Assembly: GCF_030646925.1 (NCBI RefSeq)
Contig: NZ_JAUSKL010000059.1
Coordinates: 1 to 42,971 of the forward strand
DNA: 42,971 nucleotides
Origin: Candidatus Binatus sp.
GTDB lineage: Bacteria; Desulfobacterota; Binatia; Binatales; Binataceae
Direction: 5' to 3'
Shown here piece after piece: positions 8,199 to 16,544 of the stretch; the stretch's first letter is position 1, and every line of letters begins with the position of its first letter. The notes beneath the pieces are model-generated. The model had not been told where the DNA came from and searched no databases. It saw nothing but the letters and a program-made list of their open reading frames with translations. The position numbers were made by a program, and so were the translations under genes.

Positions 8199-9460
8199 AC
8201 GATCTAGATCACAACGGCAATCTCGGATCCTCGCTTGCCAATTTCACGATCCTGGAAATCGGCAATCAGCTTGGCGATTACGCGGCCTTGCTGCTCGCGG
8301 GCCTCGGCGCCGAGGTCATCAAAATCGAGCCGCGCGACGGCGCGGAGTCGCGACGAATCGGTCCGTTCGCGACCGCCTCCGACGACATCGAGCAGAGTCT
8401 TTTTTTCTGGCGCTACAACCTGAACAAAAAGAGCGTCGTACTCGACGTCGATGATGCCGCCGCGATCCCCGTGCTCACCGCGCTCGCCGCCACCGCCGAC
8501 ATCGTGCTCCTCTCCGGCGAGTTCGAGACGGTCGAGCGGCGCCTGCCGCTCTGGCGCAAAATCGCCGCCGACAATCCGCGGCTCATCGTATGCACGATCA
8601 CGCCGTTCGGACTCGACGGTCCTTATCGCGCGCTGAAAGCCACCGATCTGGTGCAGATGGCGCTCGGCGGAATCATGGCCGTCTGCGGTTACGATCCCGC
8701 CGACGACGGAGTTTACGACACGCCGCCGATTGCGCCTGCGATGTGGCATTCGTATCACTTGGGCGGCGAATACGCGGCGGTCGCGATGATGGCGGCGATC
8801 AACTTCCGCGAACTCAGCGGCGAAGGCCAGTTCATCGACGTGTCGGTGCATGAGGCGGTCAATACCTGCACCGAGGTCGCGATTCCGACCTACATCTACA
8901 GCGGGCTAGTCCTGAAGCGGCAGACTGCGCGCCACGCCGCACCGAGCGTCACGCACGCGCGGCTCTCGAAGAGCGCCGACGGCGTCTTCATGCTCGCGGG
9001 CCTCAGTCCCTTCGAACGCGAGATGCGCGCGCTCGGGGAACTTGCCGATCAAGTTGGAATCGGGCACGTGCTGGGAACACCGGAATTTGTGCAACTCGAA
9101 AAAGAGGATCGCGTCGCCGCCGCCATCTATCGCAACGACTTGCTCGGCGAGGTAGTCGAGAGCCGCTCTGCCGATGAGATTTTCAGGCGCGCGCAGTCGG
9201 TCGGTCTCGCGTGGTCGCCGATTCGCCGGCCCGAGGATAATCTCGACGATCCGCACTTCGCCGCGCGCGGCAGCTTCGCGACGATCGAGCATCCGGAGTT
9301 GGGCCGCAGCTTGCGCTATCCGGGCACCGTCGCCAGCGACGGACAGTCGCCGCATTTTTCCTACACCCGCCGCGCCCCGCACCTCGGCGAGCACACCGCC
9401 GAAGTTCTCACCCGCGCCGGCGTAACTGCCACCACCATCGCATCACTGCGCAAGTTGTAA
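8195..9460 (+). CDS. Family III CoA-transferase, partner subunit lacking the catalytic Asp
   Basis: 421 residues of the same family as the preceding gene (LEIGNQLGDYAALLLAGLGAEVIKIEPRDGAESR; TITPFGLDGPY; GQFIDVSVHEA). The start is a TTG that overlaps the previous stop codon as TTGA, with GAGGAAGG just upstream. At the position of the catalytic Asp the sequence reads SYHLGGEYAA, so Tyr187 stands where the partner has Asp201. This is my alignment by eye on the shared Gly and Ala residues. In heteromeric family III enzymes such as BbsEF one subunit is known to lack the Asp, so this is probably the structural partner rather than a second active enzyme. Confidence 0.85.
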   Translation: MNDLDHNGNLGSSLANFTILEIGNQLGDYAALLLAGLGAEVIKIEPRDGAESRRIGPFATASDDIEQSLFFWRYNLNKKSVVLDVDDAAAIPVLTALAATADIVLLSGEFETVERRLPLWRKIAADNPRLIVCTITPFGLDGPYRALKATDLVQMALGGIMAVCGYDPADDGVYDTPPIAPAMWHSYHLGGEYAAVAMMAAINFRELSGEGQFIDVSVHEAVNTCTEVAIPTYIYSGLVLKRQTARHAAPSVTHARLSKSADGVFMLAGLSPFEREMRALGELADQVGIGHVLGTPEFVQLEKEDRVAAAIYRNDLLGEVVESRSADEIFRRAQSVGLAWSPIRRPEDNLDDPHFAARGSFATIEHPELGRSLRYPGTVASDGQSPHFSYTRRAPHLGEHTAEVLTRAGVTATTIASLRKL

Positions 9461-9541
9461 CGGCGCACTGCGATCTGACGATCGCGCGCGTACGCCTGAC
9501 GCGACGGATGACCCTCGATCGCGATTCTATGGGGGCGCTCT

Positions 9542-10222
9542 TCAAAGTCGTGGAGTATCTCGCCCCAGCCGGGGATCGTTGGTCTCGATACATTTTGCAT
9601 TAGCCATCTCGAGCGAAAACGTCCACTGAAGAGTATCCATACGAGAAGGAGTCTGCTCCATATCCTTCGGCGCTTTCCGTAGAGTGTCGATTGCGGTCTT
9701 CGCAAGAGGCGCGCGCGATTTCTCGCAAAGCTCATTCGAGATGTAGACAATCGGAGTACCGTCAGGCCCCTTCTCTATTTGCCATTGGTCGAGAGGTGCG
9801 TCGAGGTTCGCCTTCATATAGGTTACGCCCGAACGGACGACTAGTGGAGGTACGACCATGCACCACGCGGTATAGGCCGACTCTTTCGAAAGTCGTTCCG
9901 AGCTGGCTGTGACTCGCCAGGGGAAACTCACCGCGAAGATTGAAATTCCCGCGGCTCCCGCCAGTCCGGTTAGTTTGCGCACCTTGAGATATCTGAGTTG
10001 GCGTCGCCCGATCTCAACGCGCGCGCGATGCGAGAAAGTAAGTCCGCATAACAGTGCAGCGATGAGCCCGACCATGCCGGCAAACGTGGCGGATTGGCGC
10101 ACCAAGCGCACTCCCGATAGGCAATAGACTGCGGCGAGAACCAACCCATAGACCACAAGAAGCTTGCTCCCGCTGCTGAGGGCCCCAAGCTCGGTCGCGA
10201 CACGTTTTAGTGTTATCCGCAT
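9542..10222 (-). CDS. Hypothetical membrane protein
   Basis: A 226-residue protein with no recognisable family. Three hydrophobic stretches are visible: about residues 21-37, 47-62 and 88-104. The first two form a hairpin and the third follows a basic segment (SHRARVEIGRRQLRYLKVRK). The remaining 110 residues are polar and contain three Cys. The layout suggests a small inner-membrane protein with a soluble C-terminal domain. The ribosome binding site is weak. It converges with the CoA-transferase gene, and a long palindromic element lies upstream at 10337-10436. The base composition is lower in GC than the neighbours, consistent with an accessory gene. It could be spurious, but the frame is long and has a plausible membrane topology. 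Confidence 0.55.
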   Translation of the reverse strand: MRITLKRVATELGALSSGSKLLVVYGLVLAAVYCLSGVRLVRQSATFAGMVGLIAALLCGLTFSHRARVEIGRRQLRYLKVRKLTGLAGAAGISIFAVSFPWRVTASSERLSKESAYTAWCMVVPPLVVRSGVTYMKANLDAPLDQWQIEKGPDGTPIVYISNELCEKSRAPLAKTAIDTLRKAPKDMEQTPSRMDTLQWTFSLEMANAKCIETNDPRLGRDTPRL

Positions 10223-10336
10223 AGTTCGAGGAAGGCACTGATAACATCAAGTCAAGGCAAAACGCCAGCAACTCAGCTGTTGGGACGCTTACTTACTCAT
10301 CCGCTCAGAGTCTGTGAACTTTTTGTACGCCCCACA

Positions 10337-10436
10337 TTTGTCATTCTGAGCCGAAGGCTGCGCAGGCGAAGAATCCCGGAGGGATGCCGAGCGAAGTAAA
10401 AGATCCGGGATTCTTCGCTGAGCTCAGAATGACAAA
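10337..10436. repeat. REP/MITE-like imperfect palindrome
   Basis: A 100-base element with two nested inverted repeats: outer arms 10337-10350 and 10423-10436 (TTTGTCATTCTGAG and its complement) and inner arms 10366-10380 and 10404-10418 (GCGAAGAATCCCGGA and its complement), both perfect. Unequal spacers of 15 and 4 bases separate the arms. Folded, it gives a long hairpin. The TCATTCTGAG...GAAGAATC words are common in dispersed short palindromes of several soil bacterial phyla (from memory). The rest of the 338-base gap at 10223-10560 holds no gene that I can support. Confidence 0.85.
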
Positions 10437-10560
10437 AGTGATTTGCTGATGCAGTTTTCATTTGGGTTCGCTCAAACGTGCCGACCTGAGCGCTGCTTGA
10501 TCGAGATCCTTCGACTTCGGCAGCCTCCGCTCAGAGCGGCTCCTTGAATTGTGGACCCGG

Positions 10561-11034
10561 CTACTCTTCGAAGCGCCACGTATTTTCCGCGCTGCCGGTG
10601 ATGCGCCAGCGGGGCATCACGATCTTCGGATCATTCGTTGCCTCGAACAGCACCTCGCATGGCAGCCCGATCGCGACTTCCGCCTCGTCGTTAGTCAGCA
10701 CTCCCGCGACGCGCGTGACGGTGCCATCAGCTTCCTTGCAATCATCCAGTTCGATCAACGCGACGACATAAGGCACCGACTCGATGAATGCGCCCACGAT
10801 CGGCTGCGTCACGACCACATAGCTATGAATCACGCCTTTGCCCGCAGTCTCGAACCATCCGACATCCATCGACATGCATTTGCTGCACGCGGGGATGTTC
10901 GGCGGAAACCACTTATGGCCGCATTTATTGCACTGATGCACCAGGTATTTGTGCTGGCGCGTCGCCTCCCACCATTCGCGCGTGTCGGGATCAGGGAGGA
11001 TGCGGAGTTTCGAATAGTCAATCGTCACCGGCAT
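10561..11034 (-). CDS. DUF35/OB-fold zinc-ribbon protein, probable partner of the thiolase-like aldolase
   Basis: A 157-residue DUF35-type protein: an N-terminal helix (EWWEATRQHKYLVHQC), a rubredoxin-like zinc ribbon with Cys35, Cys38, Cys50 and Cys53, then an OB fold starting at GKGVIHSYVVV. DUF35 proteins bind SCP-2-type thiolase-fold proteins and, in ChsH2, help hydratase and aldolase partners act on steroid side-chain CoA esters. It lies 52 bases downstream of the thiolase-like gene at 11087-12316 on the same strand, the usual arrangement for such a complex. AAAGGA stands upstream of the ATG. Which acyl-CoA it handles is not visible. Confidence 0.88.
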   Translation of the reverse strand: MPVTIDYSKLRILPDPDTREWWEATRQHKYLVHQCNKCGHKWFPPNIPACSKCMSMDVGWFETAGKGVIHSYVVVTQPIVGAFIESVPYVVALIELDDCKEADGTVTRVAGVLTNDEAEVAIGLPCEVLFEATNDPKIVMPRWRITGSAENTWRFEE

Positions 11035-11086
11035 AAGATGAATCCTTTTGAATCTGTATCGCGCGATTCTTGGAACCGCGCGAAGG

Positions 11087-12316
11087 TCACGCGGCGATGC
11101 CTCGCAGGATTAGACAGCTAGCCATGTTCTCCCAACCCCACGCCATCCCGCAGCAGATGCGCGCGTTCTTCACCTGCCGGCATCCTTGATCGCGATTGTA
11201 AGTGTGGTTACCTTCGCGCCATCCGGGGCAGGCGTCGTCCGCGCGATGCCGCAGTTGCCGCACGTTTTCGATCACCATCTGCACGCCATGCGTATAGCCT
11301 TCCGACAGATGCCCGCCCGAAAGATTGCTTGGTAACTCGTGATCGATCTTGAGCCGTCCGCCCTTGACGAATTCGCCCGCTTCGCCGGGTCCGCAAAAGC
11401 CGTTCGCCTCGAGCTGGATCAGCGTGGTGAAAGTGAACGCGTCGTAGCATGAGACGAAATCCACATCCTTATGGCTGATGCCGGCCATGCCGAACGCGCG
11501 CTTCCATCCGTAGTTGCCCGCGACGTAGTGCAGCACCGGCCGCGAGTAGTTCCAATTCGGCGATTCGGTCATCGTGCGCGCATAGCCACCCATGATGAAC
11601 ACCGGCGGATGCCGCAAGTCGTAGGCGCGCTCGCGCGACGTCACGATGATCGCGGCCGACACGTCGGTCTCCTGGCAGCAATCGAGCAGGCGAAACGGCT
11701 TGACGACCCATCGCGAGCGCTGATGATCCTCGATCGTGATCGGCGAGCGATGTCGCGCCTTCGGATTGAGGCTCGCGTGATAGCGATGCGCCACGGCGAT
11801 CTCGGCGAACGCCTTGGTGGTGCATCCGGTGTCGCGCAGGTAGCGCATCGCGGACATGCCGAAGCGCTGCGCCGGCGTCGTCCAGCCCCATCCCATGTTG
11901 AACTGGTTGTCGTCGGTGGCGGTCGCGACCGGAATCGGTCCGCCGGGAATCTGTCCGCCCATCCTGCGCCCCGAGCGTCCGTTCATCGAGCGGAAGCACA
12001 CGATCGTTTTCGCGTAGCCCGCTTCGATAAGGCCAATCGCGTGCGCAACCAGTGCCTCGGTGCTCGAACCGCCGCCGAAAATATCGAGGCAGTAGTTGAG
12101 CCTGAGCCCGAGCGCCGTCGCGACGTGCGCCGACGAGGTGGAGTCGCCGATCTGGTAGCTCGTCATCCCGTCGATGTCCGACGCCGCGAGCCCCGCGTCG
12201 CGCATCGCGTTGCTCACCGATTCGCACGCCATCGAAAGCGTGGTGCGGTTCGAGGGCCGCATCTGCGGCGTCTCGCCCACTCCTACGATGCAATATTTAT
12301 CCGTGAGTGCGCCCAT
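11087..12316 (-). CDS. Thiolase-fold lipid-transfer protein, predicted Ltp2-like retro-aldolase
   Basis: 409 residues of the SCP-2/lipid-transfer thiolase group. The nucleophilic Cys of true thiolases is absent: the equivalent loop reads CLDIFGGGSSTEAL (76-89). Two Tyr remain at the sites that, as I recall, are catalytic in the Mycobacterium aldolase Ltp2 (Tyr294 and Tyr344): Tyr291 in SCYDAF and Tyr341 in SEGYTHG, with the same spacing of 50. Ltp2 cleaves the hydroxylated propionyl side chain of steroids and needs a DUF35 partner; the next gene downstream is DUF35. GAGGAGAACG precedes the ATG. It lies 40 bases after an LLM gene, so a three-gene operon is likely. Without the DUF35 context it would be called acetyl-CoA acetyltransferase. 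Confidence 0.85.
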   Translation of the reverse strand: MGALTDKYCIVGVGETPQMRPSNRTTLSMACESVSNAMRDAGLAASDIDGMTSYQIGDSTSSAHVATALGLRLNYCLDIFGGGSSTEALVAHAIGLIEAGYAKTIVCFRSMNGRSGRRMGGQIPGGPIPVATATDDNQFNMGWGWTTPAQRFGMSAMRYLRDTGCTTKAFAEIAVAHRYHASLNPKARHRSPITIEDHQRSRWVVKPFRLLDCCQETDVSAAIIVTSRERAYDLRHPPVFIMGGYARTMTESPNWNYSRPVLHYVAGNYGWKRAFGMAGISHKDVDFVSCYDAFTFTTLIQLEANGFCGPGEAGEFVKGGRLKIDHELPSNLSGGHLSEGYTHGVQMVIENVRQLRHRADDACPGWREGNHTYNRDQGCRQVKNARICCGMAWGWENMASCLILRGIAA

Positions 12317-12356
12317 CGTTCTCCTCAGCCAGATTTTTTCTTCGACGAGTTAATCG

Positions 12357-13223
12357 TTACAGCTTCGCGGCGCACTCGACGATCGATTCGAGTCCGCGCA
12401 CTACTTTGACGCCGTCTTCCGACACCGCCGATGCCGCCACGACGAGCCGGCTCACGCCCGCTTCTGCGTATTGCTTCATCGCGTCGGCGGTCGGCCCGTC
12501 GCCGCCCATCAGCAGCACCGAGAATTCGAGCTTGTCGGGATCGCGCCCGAATTCTTTCGCCATCGATTTGATTTGCGGGATACACTCGCGCGCCTTCTCG
12601 ACACTAAGGCCGCCCGGACACCATCCGTCGGCGTAACGCGCGACTCGTTTCAGCGCGTACTTGGGATCGTGCGCGCCGAGCAATATCGGCGGTCCCGGTT
12701 TCTGCACCGGCTTAGGCCCGAGCTTCACCGGCGGGAACTTGACGAACTCGCCCGCATAGCTGACGTCGTCGCCGCTCCACAGCATTCGCAGCGCCTCGAC
12801 CGACTCGCGCAGATGCTGCCAGCGATGCGCGAAATCGACACCCATGACTTGCGCCTCTTCGCGGAACCATCCGGCGCCGACGCCCAGGATGAGCCGCCCC
12901 TTCGAATACAGATCGATCGACGCCGTCACCTTCGCCGTCTCGATCACATCGCGCTGCGGCAGCAGGCAAATCGCGGTGCCGATTTTTATTCGCGAGGTCG
13001 CATCGGCGGCGATCGCCAGCGCGACGAACGGATCGATCAGACGCGCGTAGAACTCGGGAACCTTGCCGTCGCGCGATCGCGGATAGTGCGTCGTGTAAGT
13101 GCTCGGCACCACCATGTGTTCCGCGACGAAGAACGATTCGAAGCCGAGGTTCTCGGCCTCGCGCGCGATCGCGCCCGGATTTCCCGATTGCTCGGTGAGA
13201 AATACCAACGCGCCAATTTTCAT
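12357..13223 (-). CDS. LLM-class F420-dependent oxidoreductase (paralogue 2)
   Basis: 288 residues from MKIGALVFLTEQSGNPG. The frame is open a further 78 codons upstream, but that would overlap the divergent aldo/keto reductase gene. The ATG at 13223 has GAGGT at good spacing and gives the family's normal N-terminus. Blocks seen are SFFVAEHMVVPSTY, DPFVALAIAADATSRIKIGTAICLLPQRD, GVGAGWFREEAQVMGV and KPVQKPGPPILLG. It is the first gene of the minus-strand operon with the Ltp2-like aldolase and the DUF35 protein, which suggests that it handles an intermediate of the same pathway, for example alcohol or ketone redox before side-chain cleavage. F420 use is inferred from the family. Confidence 0.88.
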   Translation of the reverse strand: MKIGALVFLTEQSGNPGAIAREAENLGFESFFVAEHMVVPSTYTTHYPRSRDGKVPEFYARLIDPFVALAIAADATSRIKIGTAICLLPQRDVIETAKVTASIDLYSKGRLILGVGAGWFREEAQVMGVDFAHRWQHLRESVEALRMLWSGDDVSYAGEFVKFPPVKLGPKPVQKPGPPILLGAHDPKYALKRVARYADGWCPGGLSVEKARECIPQIKSMAKEFGRDPDKLEFSVLLMGGDGPTADAMKQYAEAGVSRLVVAASAVSEDGVKVVRGLESIVECAAKL

Positions 13224-13356
13224 CGATACGACCTCGCTCGTGGCGTTTTGATCGAGCGCCACCATAGCACCGAATCGTGCGTAACAGGTTGCGCCGCGAA
13301 CTTCTCGGCGCTCGCCACAAAGCGCTAGTATCCCGCCAGAATCGCGGAGAAGAAAA

Positions 13357-14373
13357 ATGGCGCTAACGCAATCGAGTCGATTCCAGTTCACGCCCGATCT
13401 CAGCATCTGCCGCGTCCTGAACGGGATGTGGCAAGTCTCCGGCGCGCACGGGCGCATCGATCCCGCGCGCGCAGTGGCTGAGATGTTCGCCTATCACGAC
13501 GCCGGCTTCACCACCTGGGACCTCGCCGATCACTACGGCCCCGCCGAGGATTTCATCGGCGAGTTCCGTCGCGAGTTCGCCGCGCGCCACGGCGCTGAGC
13601 GACTCGCCGAGATTCAGGCATTCACCAAGTGGGTGCCGCGGCCGGGCCGAATCACGCGGCGGATGGTCGATGACGCAATCGGGCGCTCCCTGTCACGGAT
13701 GAACGTCGAGCGTCTCGACCTGCTGCAATTTCATTGGTGGGATTACGCCGACGCGAGCTATCTCGACGCGCTCAAGCATCTCGCCGACTTGGCTAGCGAG
13801 GGCAGGATTCGTCATCTCGCGCTCACCAACTTCGACACCGAGCGCGTGCGCATCATCACCGACAGCGGCATCCGCATCGTGTCGAACCAGGTGCAGTACT
13901 CGATTGTCGATCGGCGTCCCGAAGTCCTGATGGCGCCTTACTGCCGCGCTCACAACATCACGCTGCTCACCTATGGCACCGTGCTCGGCGGATTGCTCTC
14001 GGAGAAATTTCTTGGTCGCAGCGAGCCGAATCGCGGCGAACTCAACACCGCGTCGATGCAGAAATATCGCAACATGATCGACGCGTGGGGCGGATGGGCG
14101 CTCTTCCAGGAATTGCTCGGCGCGCTGAAACCGATTGCCGACAAGCACCGCGTGAGCATCGCGAATGTCGGCGTGCGCTACATCCTTGATCGTCCGGCGG
14201 TGGCGGGCGTGATCGTCGGCGCGCGGCTCGGAGTCGCCGAGCATATCGCGGACAATGCGCGCGTGTTCGGCTTCGCGCTCGACGCCGACGATCGCGCGAG
14301 CATCGACGCAGTGCTTGCGCGATCGCGCGACCTGATGAATTCGATCGGCGATTGCGGCGACGAATATCGCTAG
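13357..14373 (+). CDS. Aldo/keto reductase
   Basis: A 338-residue (alpha/beta)8 barrel NAD(P)H-dependent reductase. The conserved tetrad is visible: Asp55 and Tyr60 in DLADHYG, Lys91 in FTKW and His126 in LQFHWWD. The C-terminal part has the usual barrel end (GVRYILDRPAVAGVIVGARLGVAEHIADNARVFGF). The family reduces aldehydes and ketones, including steroid and sugar carbonyls; the substrate here is open. It is divergent from the LLM/aldolase operon with a gap of about 130 bases that must hold both promoters, so the two units may be co-regulated. Confidence 0.9.
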   Translation: MALTQSSRFQFTPDLSICRVLNGMWQVSGAHGRIDPARAVAEMFAYHDAGFTTWDLADHYGPAEDFIGEFRREFAARHGAERLAEIQAFTKWVPRPGRITRRMVDDAIGRSLSRMNVERLDLLQFHWWDYADASYLDALKHLADLASEGRIRHLALTNFDTERVRIITDSGIRIVSNQVQYSIVDRRPEVLMAPYCRAHNITLLTYGTVLGGLLSEKFLGRSEPNRGELNTASMQKYRNMIDAWGGWALFQELLGALKPIADKHRVSIANVGVRYILDRPAVAGVIVGARLGVAEHIADNARVFGFALDADDRASIDAVLARSRDLMNSIGDCGDEYR

Positions 14374-14513
14374 CGCGATCAGAAAACGATCGGCAATTCC
14401 AGGTACTTCGTGCGCGAGTGAGTGTTTCCTGATCATCCAAGATAGTCAGCGGCTTTCAAATCACGAGCGCCCCTGCTATCGAACAAATATTCCCGCGAGG
14501 AGACTATTCATAA

Positions 14514-15263
14514 ATGGATCGTCTGAAAAACAAAGTGGCGCTGATTTCGGGCGGCGCGCGCGGACAAGGCGCGGCCGAGGCGCGATTGTTCGTCAACGAG
14601 GGCGCCAAAGTTGTGATCGGCGACGTGCTCGACGAACAGGCCGCCGCCGTCGCGCGCGAAATCAATGTGAAGGATCGCGCAGTCGTCGCGGTCCACCTCG
14701 ACGTGACCCGCGCTGACGATTGGCGGAGCGCGGTCGCGCTCTGCGAGAAGGAATTCGGCGGCCTCGACATCCTGGTGAATAACGCCGGCATCTTCAACAC
14801 CTCGGGCCTCGAGGACACCAGCGAGGAACTCTGGGACGCCATCGTGAGCATCAATCAGAAAGGCGTGTGGCTCGGGATGAAAGCGGCGATCGCGGCGATG
14901 CGGCGTCGCGGCGGCGGCTCGATCGTGAATATCTCGTCGGTCGCGGGACTTACCGGTTCCACCGGCTCGACTGCTTACCACGGCACCAAGGGCGCGGTGC
15001 GGCTGCTGACCAAGGCCGCGGCGGTTCAGTATGCGAGCGCGGGGATTCGCGTCAACTCGGTGCATCCGGGGCTTATCGGAACGCAGATGATCGACATCAT
15101 CCCGAAAGAGCAACGCGAGTGGTACGTCAAAAACGTGGTGCCGATGGGACGCGAAGGCACGCCTGAAGAAGTCGCCAAGCTGGTGCTGTTCCTCGCGAGC
15201 GACGACGCATCCTACTGCACCGGCGCGGAGTTCGTCGTCGATGGCGGCATGACCGCGACCTGA
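14514..15263 (+). CDS. Short-chain dehydrogenase/reductase (classical SDR)
   Basis: 249 residues. The NAD(P) motif is GGARGQG (13-19), NNAG is at 89-92 and the catalytic residues are Ser142, Tyr155 and Lys159 (YHGTK). Asp37 at the end of the second beta strand favours NAD(H) over NADP(H). The sequence has the look of 3-alpha/20-beta-hydroxysteroid or cyclohexanol dehydrogenase-type SDRs, but a substrate cannot be read off. GAGGAG stands about 11 bases before the ATG. The P450 gene follows 29 bases downstream, so the pair is probably one transcript: hydroxylation followed by alcohol oxidation. Confidence 0.9.
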   Translation: MDRLKNKVALISGGARGQGAAEARLFVNEGAKVVIGDVLDEQAAAVAREINVKDRAVVAVHLDVTRADDWRSAVALCEKEFGGLDILVNNAGIFNTSGLEDTSEELWDAIVSINQKGVWLGMKAAIAAMRRRGGGSIVNISSVAGLTGSTGSTAYHGTKGAVRLLTKAAAVQYASAGIRVNSVHPGLIGTQMIDIIPKEQREWYVKNVVPMGREGTPEEVAKLVLFLASDDASYCTGAEFVVDGGMTAT

Positions 15264-15292
15264 CATCGATTGCACCAGCCAGGAGGTGTCAC

Positions 15293-16534
15293 GTGCATCT
15301 GGACGAAATCGATTTGCTGGATGCGGAGCGCTTCGAGCAAAGCGTTCCGCACGAATGGTTCACCTGGCTGCGCCATCACGCGCCAATCTACAAGCATCGC
15401 GAGCCCAACAACGGACCAGGCTTCTGGGTGATCACGCGCTACGATGATGTAGTCCAGGTGAATCGCGACGGAGTGACCTTTTCGTCGGAGCAGAGCCGCG
15501 GCGGCGTCGTTGCGATGGAAGATGCGGCCGCGGCGGCGGACTTGAGCGCGCAGGGGCGCATGATGCTCACGATGGATGCGCCCGACCATACGCGCTACCG
15601 CTCGCTCGTGAATCGCGGTTTCACGCCGCGGATGATCAACGCGCTCGGCGGACGCATCCGCGAGATGGTGATCAAAATCCTCGAGCCGGCGCTCGAGAAA
15701 CGCGATTGCGATTTCGTCGTTGAGGTCGCGTCGGAGTTGCCGCTACAGGTCATCGCCGAGATGCTCGGTGTGCCGTTCGAGGATCGCCACAAGCTGTTCG
15801 AGTGGAGCAACCGCATGATCGGCAGCAAGGATCCCGAATATGCGGTGAGCGAGCAGATGGCGCAGCATGCCGCGATCGAGATGTACATGTACTCGAACGA
15901 ACTCGCGAAGCAGCGCCGCGAGGACCCGCGCGACGATATCGTCACCACGCTGCTGAAACCGGATGCGAACGGCGACAGCCTCTCCGAGATGGACTTCAAC
16001 GTGTTCTTCCTGCTGCTGGCGGTGGCCGGCAATGAGACGACGCGCAACGCGCTCTCGCACGGCGTGCACGCGCTGATCGATCATCCGGCGCAGTATCGCA
16101 AGCTGGTCGAGAATCCGTCGCTGGTGACGTCGGCAACCGAAGAGGTCCTGCGCTGGGCGTCGCCGGTGATGTATTTCCGCCGCAACGTGACGAAGGATAC
16201 CGAGGTGCGCGGGCAGCAGATCAAGGCGGGCGACAAGGTGGGCATCTGGTACATCTCCGCCAATCGCGACGAGGAGATTTTCGAAAATCCCTTTACGTTC
16301 GACATCGCGCGCTCGCCCAACGAGCACGTGGCCTTCGGCGGCGGCGGTCCGCACTTTTGCCTCGGCGCGAGCCTCGCGCGGATGGAGATAAGCATCCTGC
16401 TCGAGGAACTCGCGAAGCGGGTCGGCGCGATCGAGCAAATCGGCGAGGTGAAGCGCCTTCGCTCGAACTTCATCAACGGGATAAAGCATCTGCCGGTGCG
16501 GCTGACGCCGTCGAGGCGCGACGCGTCGCACTAG
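15293..16534 (+). CDS. Cytochrome P450 (CYP125/CYP142-like)
   Basis: 413 residues, soluble bacterial type with no membrane anchor. The I-helix oxygen-activation motif is AGNETT (245-250), the K-helix ExxR is Glu284-Arg287, and the heme loop is FGGGGPHFCLG with axial Cys356. The AVAGNETTRNA segment and the GPGFWVITRYDDV start resemble the CYP125/CYP142 and linalool-type groups that oxidise terminal methyl groups of sterols or isoprenoids (resemblance from memory). Translation starts at GTG with a strong AGGAGGTG. No ferredoxin or reductase is encoded nearby, so electrons must come from elsewhere. It overlaps no gene and converges on the thiolase-like gene 10 bases away. Confidence 0.92.
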   Translation: MHLDEIDLLDAERFEQSVPHEWFTWLRHHAPIYKHREPNNGPGFWVITRYDDVVQVNRDGVTFSSEQSRGGVVAMEDAAAAADLSAQGRMMLTMDAPDHTRYRSLVNRGFTPRMINALGGRIREMVIKILEPALEKRDCDFVVEVASELPLQVIAEMLGVPFEDRHKLFEWSNRMIGSKDPEYAVSEQMAQHAAIEMYMYSNELAKQRREDPRDDIVTTLLKPDANGDSLSEMDFNVFFLLLAVAGNETTRNALSHGVHALIDHPAQYRKLVENPSLVTSATEEVLRWASPVMYFRRNVTKDTEVRGQQIKAGDKVGIWYISANRDEEIFENPFTFDIARSPNEHVAFGGGGPHFCLGASLARMEISILLEELAKRVGAIEQIGEVKRLRSNFINGIKHLPVRLTPSRRDASH

Positions 16535-16544
16535 GCAGGCATCA

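Noticed and set aside
13224-13457. Longer N-terminus for the LLM gene that starts at 13223
   Set aside because: The extra 78 codons overlap the divergent aldo/keto reductase gene, do not match the family, and the ATG at 13223 has a good ribosome binding site.
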